Assembly: GCA_015680685.1 (NCBI GenBank)
Contig: MNCI01006052.1
Span: 362,126-426,125 of the forward strand
Origin: Gnetum montanum
Taxonomy: Eukaryota > Streptophyta > Gnetopsida > Gnetales > Gnetaceae
Reading direction: 5' to 3'
Length of the DNA stretch: 64,000 nucleotides
Shown: positions 44,345 to 55,186 of the stretch, one piece after another
How the letters are laid out: each line of letters starts with the position of its first letter
How positions within the stretch are numbered: position 1 is the first letter of the stretch
Program-made: the position numbers and the translations under genes
The notes under the pieces: generated by a model
Told to the model about the DNA's origin: nothing
The model's input: only the letters and a program-made list of their open reading frames with translations
The model's database searches: none

Positions 44345-44864
44345 ATCCTGCATCCTTAGTTTAATTATTTACATTTCCAAGTAATTTACTTTGTGTTCAT
44401 TAGTAAAGCAGAATGAGTATGATTGGTTCCAACTATTTAAGTGTAATTGTTTTGTAATCCCAGTAGTGTTATAGCTTGCTTTGCCCAATAGCATAATTCT
44501 TCGTAACCCAATAATGGTTACATAAGCCTAAGATGTGTACTGTGAGCTAGGATCGGATGCTCATCGCTCTAGGCTAGAGTAGATTTATATCATTGTCATT
44601 ACTTAGACTTAGGATTCAATTTCATTCTCAATTATGTTTATTCTTAGGATTAATTAGGGCGTAACAACATCAATTATCATGCTTCACTTTGAACTAAACT
44701 ATACATGGAAAAACTACCACTAGTCTAAGTGGAAAGATACTGTTCTACGACCAATGCTTAACAATCTAGATGCCACAATTAGTCCCATCCACAAAATTCA
44801 ACTAAATTGTGCATGAATGCTTGTGATTCATATGGTTGGGTGTAGGGGTACCCACCACTCATCA
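44345..44864 (+). repeat. LTR fragment, 3' part only
   Basis: Carries the U5 part of the family LTR (TAAAGCAGAATGAGTATGA, CTTGTGATTCATATGGTTGG) and ends CACTCATCA at 44864. The expected PBS is replaced by the satellite that starts at the next base. Confidence 0.75.
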
Positions 44865-46553
44865 ATTATTAATCAAGTAACCAATACAAAATTTAAATGC
44901 AATTATATACTTTAAAGAAGACATAGACACTTGGAATAAAATAGTCTATTCATTTATATTTTGACTCTTCCAACTATTGCAATGACTTTCATTGGTTTAT
45001 TCATTCATTTCTTTCTATTATATTATTTGTTCATTTCTTTCTTATTCATTTTATTACATAGTTTATGTTGAAAGATTTAACTCATGAAAGCATTGTTGAA
45101 AATTCTTATGTAACGATGACTCTAGAAATGTTCTATTATTAATCAAACAATTAATATAAAATTTAAATGCAATTATGTGCTTTAAAAAAGACAAAGATAC
45201 TTGGAATAGAATAGTCCATTCATTTATATTTGGACTCTTCCAACTATTATAATGACTTTTATTGGTATATTCATTCGTTTCTTATCATTGTATTGTTTGT
45301 TCATTCATTTCTTATCCATTGTATTATATAGTTTCTATTGAAAGAATCAACTCATGAAGGCATGTTGAAAATTCTTATGTAACAATGACCCTAGAAATGT
45401 TCTATTATTAATCAAATAATTAATACAAAATTTAAATGTAATTATGTGCTTTAAAGAAGACACAGATACTTGGAATAGAATAGTTCATTTATTTATATTT
45501 GGAGTCTTCCAGCTATTGCAATGACTTCATTGGTTTATTCATTCATTTCCTCTTATTGTATTGTTTATTCCTTCATTTTTTATCCATTATATTGCATAGT
45601 TTGTGTTGAAAGATTTAACTCATGAAGGCACCACTGAAAATTCTTATGTAACAATGACTCTAATTAGACAACTAATACAAAATTTAAATGCAATTATGTG
45701 CTTTAAAGAAGATATAGACACTTGGGATAGAATAGTCCATCCATTTATATTTGGACTCTTCCAACTATTGTAATGACTTTCATTAGTTTATTCATTCATT
45801 TCTTATCATTATATTATTTGTTCATTCATTTCTCATTCATTGTATTTCATAGTTTGTACTGAAAGAGTCAACTCATGAATGCATCATTGAAAATTCTCAT
45901 ATAACAATGGCTCTAGAAATGTTCTATTATTAATCAAACAACCACTACAAAATTTATATGCAATTATGTGTTTTAAAGAAGACATAGACATTCGAAATAG
46001 AATAGTCCATTCATTTATATTTGGACTCTTCAAACTATTGTAATGACTTTCATTGATCTATTCATTCATTTCTTATCATTGTAGTGTTTGTTCATTCATT
46101 TCTCATCCATTGTATTCCATAGTTTGTGTTGAAGGAATCAATTCATGAAGACATCATTAAAAATTCTTATGTAATAATGACTCTAGAAATGTTCTATTAT
46201 TAATCAAATAATCAATACAAAATTTAAATGCAATTATGTATTTTAAAGAAGACACAGATATTTGGAATAGAATAGTTCATTGATTTATATTTGGACTCTT
46301 CCAACTATTGCACTAACTTTCATTGATTTATTCATTTGTTTCTTATCACTTATCACTGTATTATGTGTTCAGTCATTTCTCATTCATTATATCCTATAGT
46401 TTGTGTTGAAAGAATCAACTCATGAAGGCATTGATGAAATTTCTTATGTAACAATGATTCTAGAAATGATTTATTATTAATCATATAATCAATACAAAAT
46501 TTAAATGTAATTATGTGCTTTGGAAAAGACACAAACACTTGGAATAGAATAGT
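44865..46553 (+). repeat. Satellite array, 269 bp monomer, about 6.3 copies
   Basis: Monomers begin ATTATTAATCA at 44865, 45135, 45404, about 45656, 45925, 46196 and 46473. Steps are 270, 269, 252, 269, 271 and 277 bp; the last copy is cut after about 80 bp. Each monomer contains an internal doubling of about 31 bp (TTCATTCATTTCTTATC). Confidence 0.92.
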
Positions 46554-46554
46554 T

Positions 46555-47374
46555 GATGAATCATCAATAAAAAAGGTTATGTTGACACATGTCCATCAAT
46601 ACAACCCCGTTGACACATCCTCGTCAACACATGCTAGGATGTGTTGATGTAGGTATGTCAACGTTGATGTAGTCATTGCCTATATAAATGTGCATGCCCC
46701 TCACATTTATGGTGCGTTTGGGTCTTATTCTTAGCTAAACTCTTATAGTTTTCTTTCATAAAATTTAAAATATTTTTCCACTAAGTGCCCACAATATGGA
46801 TTGAAGAGATTGTATAACATTTCATTCAAGTGCATATGTACTAGGACACATTTGCATGGACAACAATAAAATTGAGATCACCTCTATCCATTGCAATACT
46901 TATATTAGCATAACTACTTTTTGACACTTTACATGTAATTTACATTATTTTTCTTAAGTAATTAATGTTATTTTTCATAAGCACATGAATATGAACACTT
47001 CAAGCATAACATATTAATGCTTGGTAATCCCAATAGTGGATACTTAGTATGCCTAGTAGTAGAAACTTGGTAATCTAGCAATGTTAGTATAGGTTCAAAA
47101 TGTGTACAAAAACTAGAAACAAATACTTCACATTCAAATAGTTAGTTAATGAAGTAGTTAATTAGTTAATTAATTCAATTATTAAATCTTCATTCATTTA
47201 ATCAGTTACCAAATAGGAGAAAAAAAATAAAAAACTAAAAAAATAAATATCTTATGCCTCAACCACACTTAACCATACACATAGATAAACACAAATGTGG
47301 GTTGAGAAGAAAAAGACTTATAACCACATAATTCACTATTTAGGAATATCGAAAACTTAGGTAAATAAGTGGGG
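46555..47374 (+). repeat. LTR or LTR fragment of an element I-like subfamily
   Basis: Starts TGATGAATCATCAATAA. U3 has GTTGACACATG and CGTCAACACATG repeats, TATATAAATG at 46681 and AATAAAATTGAG near 46866. The right part (CAACCACACTTAACCATACAC) resembles 960-1020 in element I. No clear 3' end or PBS; it meets the next LTR at about 47374. Confidence 0.65.
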
Positions 47375-47999
47375 AATCATCAGTTGGTTAGGATATCACT
47401 GATGCTATGTTGCATCTGCGATATCATTGATGCTATATTGCATTTGTTTGACAAAAAGTCAATTTTTAGTTGACTAAGATATTGGAACTGTGATATCGTA
47501 TATCCAATATCAGATCACATGCTACATTATTAGATATCCAATATCGACTAAGATATGTGTCAGCCTATAAATATAACACTTGAGTGCATGGTTTGGGAGT
47601 CAGTTAGTCAATAAAGTAGCTGAACTCTTGCAGTTTTATTTCGTAGCCTTAGAGAATAGTCAGTGAGCACCTATAGTGTGGATCTAAGTCAGTTGTATGG
47701 TGTCTTATTCAAGTGGAAATGTACTTGAATAGATTCCATAAACAACAATAAGATCAAGATTGATTCTTATTCATTGCAACATTTTTACTTTGATTAGATT
47801 TACTTTCCATGCAATTTACTTTTCATGTACTTAGTTAATATTTACATTTCCATGCATATTAATGAATGGGCGAAATGAGTGCGACCAGTTTTGATCATAA
47901 ACACATATGTACTTGGTAACCCCGGTAATGTTATCACTTGGTTCACCTAGTAGCATAGTGCTTAATAATCCCAGTAGTGGATACGTGGGTTTAGGATGT
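47375..47999 (+). repeat. 5' LTR of element VI, left part
   Basis: GATATCACTGATGC, GCGATATCATTGATGC, GATATCGTATATCC and GATATCCAATATCG motifs (47391-47551), then GCCTATAAATA with TATA at 47566 and AACACTTGAG. Broken at 47999 by element VII. Confidence 0.8.
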
Positions 48000-48824
48000 T
48001 GATGAGTAGCAAGGTACCCCTACACTCAACCATACAAATACGAGCGTTACACACGAGATCCGGTCGAACTCCATAGACTAAGTGCCTACATGCCTTATGG
48101 AACACTTAAGGTTAATCATTTTTTTTCTTCCCAGACTTACTTGTATTTGTCACAGTTGTATGGTTGAGTAAGTCTGAGATATGTGATTTTTATAGTTTTT
48201 ATGTTTTATCTCCTATGCTAATGAGGTAAAGGGGAAAGAGACTAATTAACTAACTTTAACTAACTAACTAAGCCTTAATTAACCTAGCATTAGCATCTGT
48301 TTCCACTTACTGTTCACACCCTGAACCAATGCAACCTTGATTACCAAATGCTATTCGTTACTGGGATCACCAAGCGTAACACACGTGCTCGAAGTGGTCG
48401 TATTGAATGCACTTAACTATAGGAGAAGGGTTGAGAGAAATTTAATTAACTAATAAAGCATTTAAATGATAAATAATAAATAACAGTAATTAAAATCCTA
48501 ATTAGCTTAGTCCATGTACTTCAAGGTTTATCCAACAGTTCGTCTTTATTTTCGTACACAAACTTGTGTTCAGGTACAATATTTGCTTGAATAAAGATCC
48601 GTTCACTTTAGAGCTCCTATTGCAGGCACATGGAAATTATTCTATCTCTAGAGAGGTAAAACTGCCAGATTTTTGCTAAGGATCTAAATCTAGATGGAGA
48701 AACAAGGGAGAGTCGCCTCTTATTTATAGACTTGGCCGAGCACCTTGATATCGCGTACACGATATCGCAGGGATGCGATATCGCGTACACGATATCACGG
48801 CACATGCGATATCGCATCCCATCA
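48000..48824 (-). repeat. 3' LTR of element VII
   Basis: U3 (48740-48824) is a cluster of GATATCGCGTACACGATATC and GCGATATCGC blocks. The minus-strand TATA box TATAAATA is near 48718-48726. It is longer than the 5' LTR because that copy lost part of this cluster. Confidence 0.92.
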
Positions 48825-48838
48825 TACCCCCATGACTG
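48825..48838 (-). other. Polypurine tract (element VII)
   Basis: The minus strand reads CAGTCATGGGGGTA before the LTR; ACTCAAGAATGAGTTTTTAT precedes it. Confidence 0.8.
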
Positions 48839-50690
48839 AATAAAAACTCATTCTTGAGTTCCTTACAAAATATTGGGAAGGTATGGGATTATTGACTTGA
48901 ATGGAACTAATGGTGAATGGGATGACATGTGAACGGATTATCATTACATTATAAGAAAAAACTGGTGTTCACGACAACAAGAGTGAATACCATATATATT
49001 TGACATCATGCCTTATTTGGAAGCTGAGAGAGAAGAGAAAAGAGAGAAGAAGTCTACTACTGCCAATGCCAAGATTGCACCTTTCATTGTCTATCTGTAA
49101 GTGCGCCATCAATCTTGTTCCTTGTATAACTGCTTCAGCACCGATCCATTCCAACTGTTCCCTCCAAATCCAATCCGTTGTTGTATGATTACCATCTACA
49201 CACACAACATAGTCTTATATTAGCAAGGGTAAATGAATTTCAATGCAGTTGATACCTTGCCTCAGTGAAAGGTCCATTGGCTGGTTAATATGGGTCTGGA
49301 GATATAATAGTGATGACTACTGAAGGTGTAGGGGTTAGGCGAAAATTGAAAAAAATGGACTAGGACCCCCATGACTAAGAGCGAACCTCCAGTAGTGAGA
49401 GAATGGAGGAAAAGAAAAGGAACAAGGAAGATGGAGAGAAAGAGAAAATTGTAACGTCGATGAAGTGGATGTCAAGATGGAAATGAACAAAATAGCGTTG
49501 ATTGCAATAATGTTAAGGGAAAGAAATTAACTGGTGTACCAAATAGGAATGCTAGTGGGTCCTCCCCAAAGCATGCTCATGTCCTTAATGCCCTAACAAC
49601 CCCACATTCAAAGAGTCCGTAGGCTCTGGGAATGTCAATTGGAACAAGAGATAAAGTCTTAACCGCAAGAATTTACCAAAAAGAAAATGATGCATCCACC
49701 AAGATATGGACTATTGATACAATCGGAAATGAGGTGATAGATGGGAAAAGAAGGATGGAAAGAAGAGAATGGAATGGAACCTCAAGGACAAGGTGTTGTA
49801 CAACTTCTTGTGTATTTTAATGATTAATGTGACTTAGTAGATCCCATTCCAAGTCCAGCCTCAACAAACTACATCCAGTAACTTCACATTAATGCATTTG
49901 GCCAATCCATCCACTTGAAGTAGAAAGAATGCATTCCTCAAAGAGCCACCACCATTCCGACGAAATGAAGGAGGAGAGAATGGGAAGCGAGAAGGACCTT
50001 AGTTAGCGGGAACATGTGTATTTGAGTTCCATAACCAGTGCTTGTAGCCCAATTTATTATTTCATCTAAGGGGTGTGCTTTGAATTCTTACTTTCTATTT
50101 TTTTTTGTTTTATGTGTTTATGTGTGAGAACCACAACATGCAAAGACTTCGTTATTTTTATTAGCTCAGCTTCCTGATAATTGGGTAACGTCAAAACAGT
50201 AAGAAAACTCAAGAAGAAAACATCCAAGCACCCAAGAGAATGACCAACACAAATGCATCAAGTTTTCTTGAAGTCATACCCTTTTCAAACCTTGAGTCCT
50301 TCCTTAATTTGAGAAATTCCTAGTCACCAATTCGTTATAGTTCTTATTATTGAAAAAGGACTATACAGTTCCAAGCCAAGAGAGACCATAGAAATTTGTG
50401 GATGTATGGACGAGTGGACTCATTGCCTGTCATATCAAAAGAAACATACCTTAGTATCAACATCATAACTTAAAGGTAAAAACCAAACATTAGCAATCAA
50501 TAGGAAAACAGTTCATACCATCATGAAGAACACTTATTAAATGACAAACTTGACAAGATGGATAACACACACACACACACACAGACACACACACAAGAAA
50601 TGAAAAACTATAACGATGTTGTAAAAAAAATAAGAAAAGTTAAAGAAATTTGTAAAAAAAATGTGCAAAAAAAATGTAAAAGAACTGAGG
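48839..50690 (-). other. Non-coding stretch (element VII)
   Basis: No ORF supported. A block at 49555-49615 (GTGGGTCCTCCCCAAAGCATG) matches the hairpin-loop region of elements III-V, but the stem is not preserved. A CA microsatellite lies at 50563-50595. Confidence 0.6.
50563..50595 (+). repeat. (CA)n microsatellite
   Basis: Uninterrupted AC units with one AG interruption. It creates a spurious Thr-His-rich reading frame. Confidence 0.95.
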
Positions 50691-51130
50691 GCCCCAAAGA
50701 AATTTGTATGTCATCACCCTCTAAGTCACTGTATGTGATGCACAGAACTTTCTTCTTCTCGATATTCCCATAAATGTTTTCCTTAGATATTTCCAAGGAA
50801 AGATCATAGATCCTTAGGCACGGGTTGATGGTGCTGAGCCATGCCATCCCCATTATAATTGGGAAGTTCCCTTTGTTACTATTGACTTATATCACTAGGA
50901 AATTAGCTAGGTATGACCAACCACACATAGTGGTAACGATGTCCTCCAACAATCCCAAGGAAATGGTGATGGACTGGTCAGCTAGCTCTAGTTGAATATT
51001 ACTCTTCTTGAGTGGAGGAAAGTTCTAGGCTTTATACATTTCTCGTGAAATTAAGTTAACTCCGGAACCTGAGTCAAGAAGAGCCTTATGTGGTTCGTTC
51101 CTGGAAACTTGGAGGTAGATTAAGGGACTT
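50690..51130 (-). pseudogene. Aspartic protease (element VII)
   Basis: The active site ALLDSGSGVNLIS keeps its catalytic Asp (codon at 51075-51073). The blocks LELADQSITISLG, TTMCGWSYLANFLVI and FPIIMGMAWLST follow, as in elements III and VI. At least two in-frame stops. It would process Gag; here probably dead. Confidence 0.75.
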
Positions 51131-51199
51131 CTAGGGTCACAGAGTTTCCTGGGAAGGTGGCCCACCTTGATCTAGTTAGCAACCGTATGTGTTAACATA

Positions 51200-53735
51200 A
51201 CCGTATATGTTAAGCCCTGTTGTTGATTTGAAGGGAGCTCTGAAGCCTTGTATGTTGGAGGAGTGTGCATAGACTCAATCACTTATGGTTGTGAGAGCTT
51301 GTTTGGGCTTTTTCTTCTGAAGAAAGGTCTTCTCTTCTTGCAATTATCAGAACTAGCAGCGGGTTGAAGGTTTATAGCTCTCATAGCATTACATTGCTGT
51401 GGTTGAGTGGGAAGTTCCCCTTACATTGTTGGAGTGGGCGGTAGTGGAACTATTGGCGGATGAGTGGCAGCTGGATCTGGAGGATGGTACGCATGTGGTG
51501 TATCTTCCATAGGAGAAGGAGTCCTAAAATACTCCTAAACTTGGTAGTGATGTTGTGGGGTTGGGTGACCCATGAGTCACTTGGAGAAACCAGCTGCTGC
51601 ACGTAGTAGCCATACGAATCTGGTTGCCGTTAAGGGTATTGTTGCCTAGGCGGTGGCATCCCCCATGACTGTGGGTGTTGCCACTATTGATGTTGCCTGA
51701 TAGGTTGTGGCAGAGTTCCACTTGGATAGTATGTTAACAGTTGATGGAACTACCTTGGGTTACCTTGGGGATAAGGTAACCTTCAGGGTTCCTACCGTCT
51801 ATTAAGTCTTGGGTTGAGTGCATACACCCCGGACTCTTGCAGATGAGAGATGATTGGGAAACATCCCTTAGAATGGTCATATTGGCAGATCTCACATCCA
51901 CCATCATTTTCTGTATCCGAATCCACAACCTCATCGATGATAGTCATTTTTCCCTTACCCTTGTCACATGCATGGCCTGAATCTCTCCGCTTTTTCTTAC
52001 TATGATCACTACTTCATTCGTCCTTAGACTCCTCTACGATTTTTAGAACAATTTCAATTTTTCTATCTAAGGAGCTCCATATTTCATCTACCTTAGCTGA
52101 TACTTTCATTGTTAGCTTTTGAAGCAGCAAGATTTTTCTATTCACCAACTCTTCGAGTGGTGACTCATCATCTTCCTCACAGAATCTTACTCCCTTCTTT
52201 CAGAGGGAAGGATCACTGTTATATTCTTCCACACTTTCTCTTTTTCGTAGCTCCCCTTCTTCTTTAGCTACTTTCTCCAAAAATCAATGAATTTCATGGC
52301 ATCTAACCTTAGATAATCTCCCTTGGGCATAAGTCCCAAGGGTTCTCCTAGTTTCATGTCTTAGCCCATCTATGAGGTGGCGGAGTTGATCCCGTTGTGC
52401 ATAACCATGGCCCGGGCAACGATGTAGTAATGCATAATTTTGGCTCATGGCATCATCCAAGGGTTCATGATTACCCTGCTTCTATCCTTGGATCCTCTTA
52501 CGCAAGTTGGACACTCTAGAGTATGTTTGGTATTTATTGTTAAATAACTCTAACATCGTACTCCATCTCCTAATGGTTTTTGGCTCTAAGGACTGGTACT
52601 AACTCTCTACTTCTTTTATGAGTGTCCTAGGGAACAACTTTAATTTCTACCACTTGTTCTCGATATTCTGCAAGGCACAGGCACGTGGAATGCCTATAAG
52701 TGATTTTTTAGATCAACATTATATTCCCCTTCAAACCATGGGATATTATTGATGTCTAATTGCTTGATCCAGCTATCTTTTTTATGCCTTGTAGGTATTC
52801 TCACAACCTCTGTGATGTCTAGCATACTCTAGGTTGCTAGTAGGGGTTCATCATGATCATATCTCTCATGAAATCTATGATGCCTATGTGGTTCCCTACT
52901 TTCCCTTCTTTCATGCCTTGACTCTCTATAATGCCCTCATCCTCTCTCTCGACTCTCTCGTTGAGGTCTCTCATTTTGCCTACCCTTATCCTCATCATTA
53001 TGCTCTTTGTGGCCATGCCCTGATGTGGAAGGAGAGGGTGAATGATGTGATGAAGGGGAAGAAGAAGGAGAGCCATCGCTATGACGATGTCTCCTACCTT
53101 CTCTTCGGTGTTCCCTGCCCCGATAGTGATGATGATCAAAATGCTCACCCTTATCTTGTGTTTGTGTTCCCTTAGTGAACAACTGGTGTTCATGGGAATC
53201 AAAACTAGGGTTGTGTATCATAGAGTGCAAGTTTTGATACCCCGCCTCCTCAATATTGTTAGGAGGAGGAACACTGTCTTGTGGAGAACCTATTGAGATA
53301 GGTTCACCACCCTTAACTTCTCTTATGACGGGTGAAGCATTACGGGGGCCTTTGACCTTCAACGTTGTGTGGTAACTCTCCTGCCTTGCATCCCATTGAT
53401 GGTGCACTAATTTTGGATGGTAATCCCTTTTGTCATGATCTTCAGCAATGTATTCAGTGTATAGCTGCATCATATCTATTTGTGCAAGGGCACGAAGGAG
53501 CATGTTGGACAACACGATCTGGAGGTAACACTATGTTACCTTGCAAATCTCACCAACGCAGCTGTTCTTCCTGATGGAGGATAAAGGTAAAATCAGGTAT
53601 ATACTCATTGTGATGAGTATACACTACCTAATACTCTTGAGGAACTGGCAGATTTGGGTTATGTGTGTTAGATCCCCGATTGTCTCTTGTGTGATTCCTA
53701 GGTGGTGAAGTGCTTTGATGAGAAGAAGAAGACAT
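51200..53735 (-). pseudogene. gag (element VII)
   Basis: The ATG at 53735 opens MSSSSHQSTSPPRNHTRDN. VVYTHHNEYIPDFTFILHQ and an open stretch (53515-52937) lead to a Ser/His/Arg-rich region (SDGSPSSSPSSHHSPSPSTS). The capsid core follows (about 52830-52400). The zinc knuckle at 51896-51861 is CEICQYDHSKGC, the best kept contracted CX2CX3HX3C in the window, followed by FPIISHLQESGVYALNPRL. A Gln/Pro/Tyr-rich tail leads to protease. Stops such as TGA at RW.DLQG stand for Arg in element II, as expected from CpG decay. Confidence 0.8.
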
Positions 53736-53858
53736 TGTTATCTTGTCGGTGTACTATTGACCGTTTAAATTTTCTTTTGATTAACCCTAAGGATTTGTTT
53801 AATATTCCCAATGATGTTGATGATTTCCTATGTTCTACTTAGCGTACAAACAACTTAG

Positions 53859-53876
53859 TCCCAAACAATAGTGCCA
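53859..53876 (-). other. Primer binding site, tRNA-Asp type (element VII)
   Basis: The minus strand reads TGGCACTATTGTTTGGGA, one base from the LTR end at 53878. Confidence 0.75.
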
Positions 53877-53877
53877 A

Positions 53878-54616
53878 TGATGAGTGGCGAGGTACCCCTA
53901 CACTTAACCATACGAATACGAGCGTTACACGCATGATTCGGTTAAAATCCATAGACTAAGTGCCTACACGCCTTATGGAACACTTAAGGATAATCATTCA
54001 TTGTCTTCCCAGACTTACTTCTATTTTTCACGGTTGTATGGTTAAGTAAGTCTGAGGTATGTGACTTTTATAGTTTTTATGTTTTATCTCCTATGCTAAT
54101 GAGGTAAAGGGTAAAGAGACTAATTAACTAACTTTAACTAACTAACTAAGCCTTAATTAACCTAGCATCATCATCTATTCCCACTTATTGTTCACACCCT
54201 AAACCAATGCAACCTTGATTACCAAACGCTATTCATTACTGGGAACACCAAGTGTAACGTACGTGCTCGAAGTGGTCGTACTGAATGCACTTAACTATGG
54301 CAGAAGGATTGAGAGAGATTTAATTAACTAATAAATAATTTAAATGATAAAAAATAAATAACAATAATTAAAATCCTAATTAGCTTAGTCCATGTACTAC
54401 AAGGTTTATCTAACAATTCGTCTTTATTTCCGTATACAAACTTGTGTTCAGGTACAATATTTTCTCGAATAAAGATCCATTCAGTTTGGAGCTCCTACTA
54501 CAGGCACATGGAAATTATTCTATCTTTGGAGAGGTGAAACTGACAGACTCGCCTCTTATTTATAAACTTGGCGGTGCACCGCGATATCGCGGCACATGTG
54601 ATATCGCGTCCCATCA
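53878..54616 (-). repeat. 5' LTR of element VII
   Basis: Pairs with 48000-48824 but lacks about 85 bp, mainly in U3, where only CGATATCGCG and GTGATATCGCG remain of the motif cluster. Confidence 0.92.
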
Positions 54617-54621
54617 GATGT

Positions 54622-55027
54622 GTACAACAAGTTGGGAATGGACGCTCATCACCTGTAGGCTAGTCTAGACCTTAATTTCCATTGTTAATTAGCTTAATTA
54701 ATTGATTTCTTTATTATCATTAGGAGTAGCATAATTCCAAACAAACATCAATTATCATATGCCTCATTTTTGACTAAACCATATGTGACAAAGCTACCAC
54801 TAGTCCAAGTGGGAGGAGAATGAACTACAATCAAGACATAATGATTTAGTTGCACAACTAGTCCCATCCATGGAATTTGACCAAATCATGCATGAATGCT
54901 TGTGATTTATATGGTTGGGCATATGGGTACCTCACCGCTCATTAATAAGTCCATGAAGTTTGACTAAATGGCATGTGAATGCTTGTGATTCATATGGTTG
55001 GGTGTATGGATTAGCCACCATTCATCA
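54622..55027 (+). repeat. 5' LTR of element VI, right part
   Basis: Continues the LTR broken at 47999 and ends CATTCATCA before T and the PBS. The last about 80 bp are present twice (54850-54944 and 54945-55027), both with GAATGCTTGTGATT.ATATGGTTGGG. Confidence 0.8.
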
Positions 55028-55028
55028 T

Positions 55029-55046
55029 TGGTGTTGTTGCCAGGGA
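55029..55046 (+). other. Primer binding site, tRNA-Asp type (element VI)
   Basis: TGGTGTTGTTGCCAGGGA, the copy closest to the known Athila-type site. Confidence 0.85.
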
Positions 55047-55186
55047 CTTAGTTTAGCTAAGTGCATAAAATATTGTTAAATAGTAATTCATATAAAATTA
55101 CTATAAGGAAAATATAATGAGTTATCTTTCATCCAAAATAATAATAATAAAATTTTATCAAGGCACACTTAATGCACATTACTAAG

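Larger units (their letters stand above)
38263..44345 (-). mobile_element. Element V: Athila-like LTR retrotransposon, 5' truncated
   Basis: Read on the minus strand, right to left: traces of gag end (about 44220-44345), non-coding stretch, internal promoter, intron, aORF, polypurine tract, 3' LTR. The 5' LTR, PBS and most of gag are missing; at about 44345 it abuts an LTR fragment in the opposite orientation. Confidence 0.8.
48000..54616 (-). mobile_element. Element VII: non-autonomous LTR retrotransposon, nested in the LTR of element VI
   Basis: 6617 bp with ends TGATGAGTAG...CCCATCA and a perfect 5 bp target duplication GATGT (47995-47999 and 54617-54621). Joining the flanks restores a continuous LTR. 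Reading right to left: 5' LTR, PBS, gag, protease, about 1.85 kb non-coding, polypurine tract, 3' LTR. RT, integrase and aORF are absent. LTRs differ by roughly 7-10 percent, less than those of element III, so it is one of the younger insertions. Confidence 0.93.

Noticed and set aside
47360-47380. AGTGGGGAATCATC as a polypurine tract before a 3' LTR
   Set aside because: The ACTCGAGGAC context of real tracts in this family is absent and the LTR is followed by a PBS, which marks it as a 5' LTR.
50558-50773. Frame beginning MDNTHTHTQTHTQ
   Set aside because: Translation of a (CA)n microsatellite and an A-rich tract.
52834-53296. Plus-strand frames opposite gag of element VII
   Set aside because: Antisense shadows of the Ser/His/Arg-rich Gag region.
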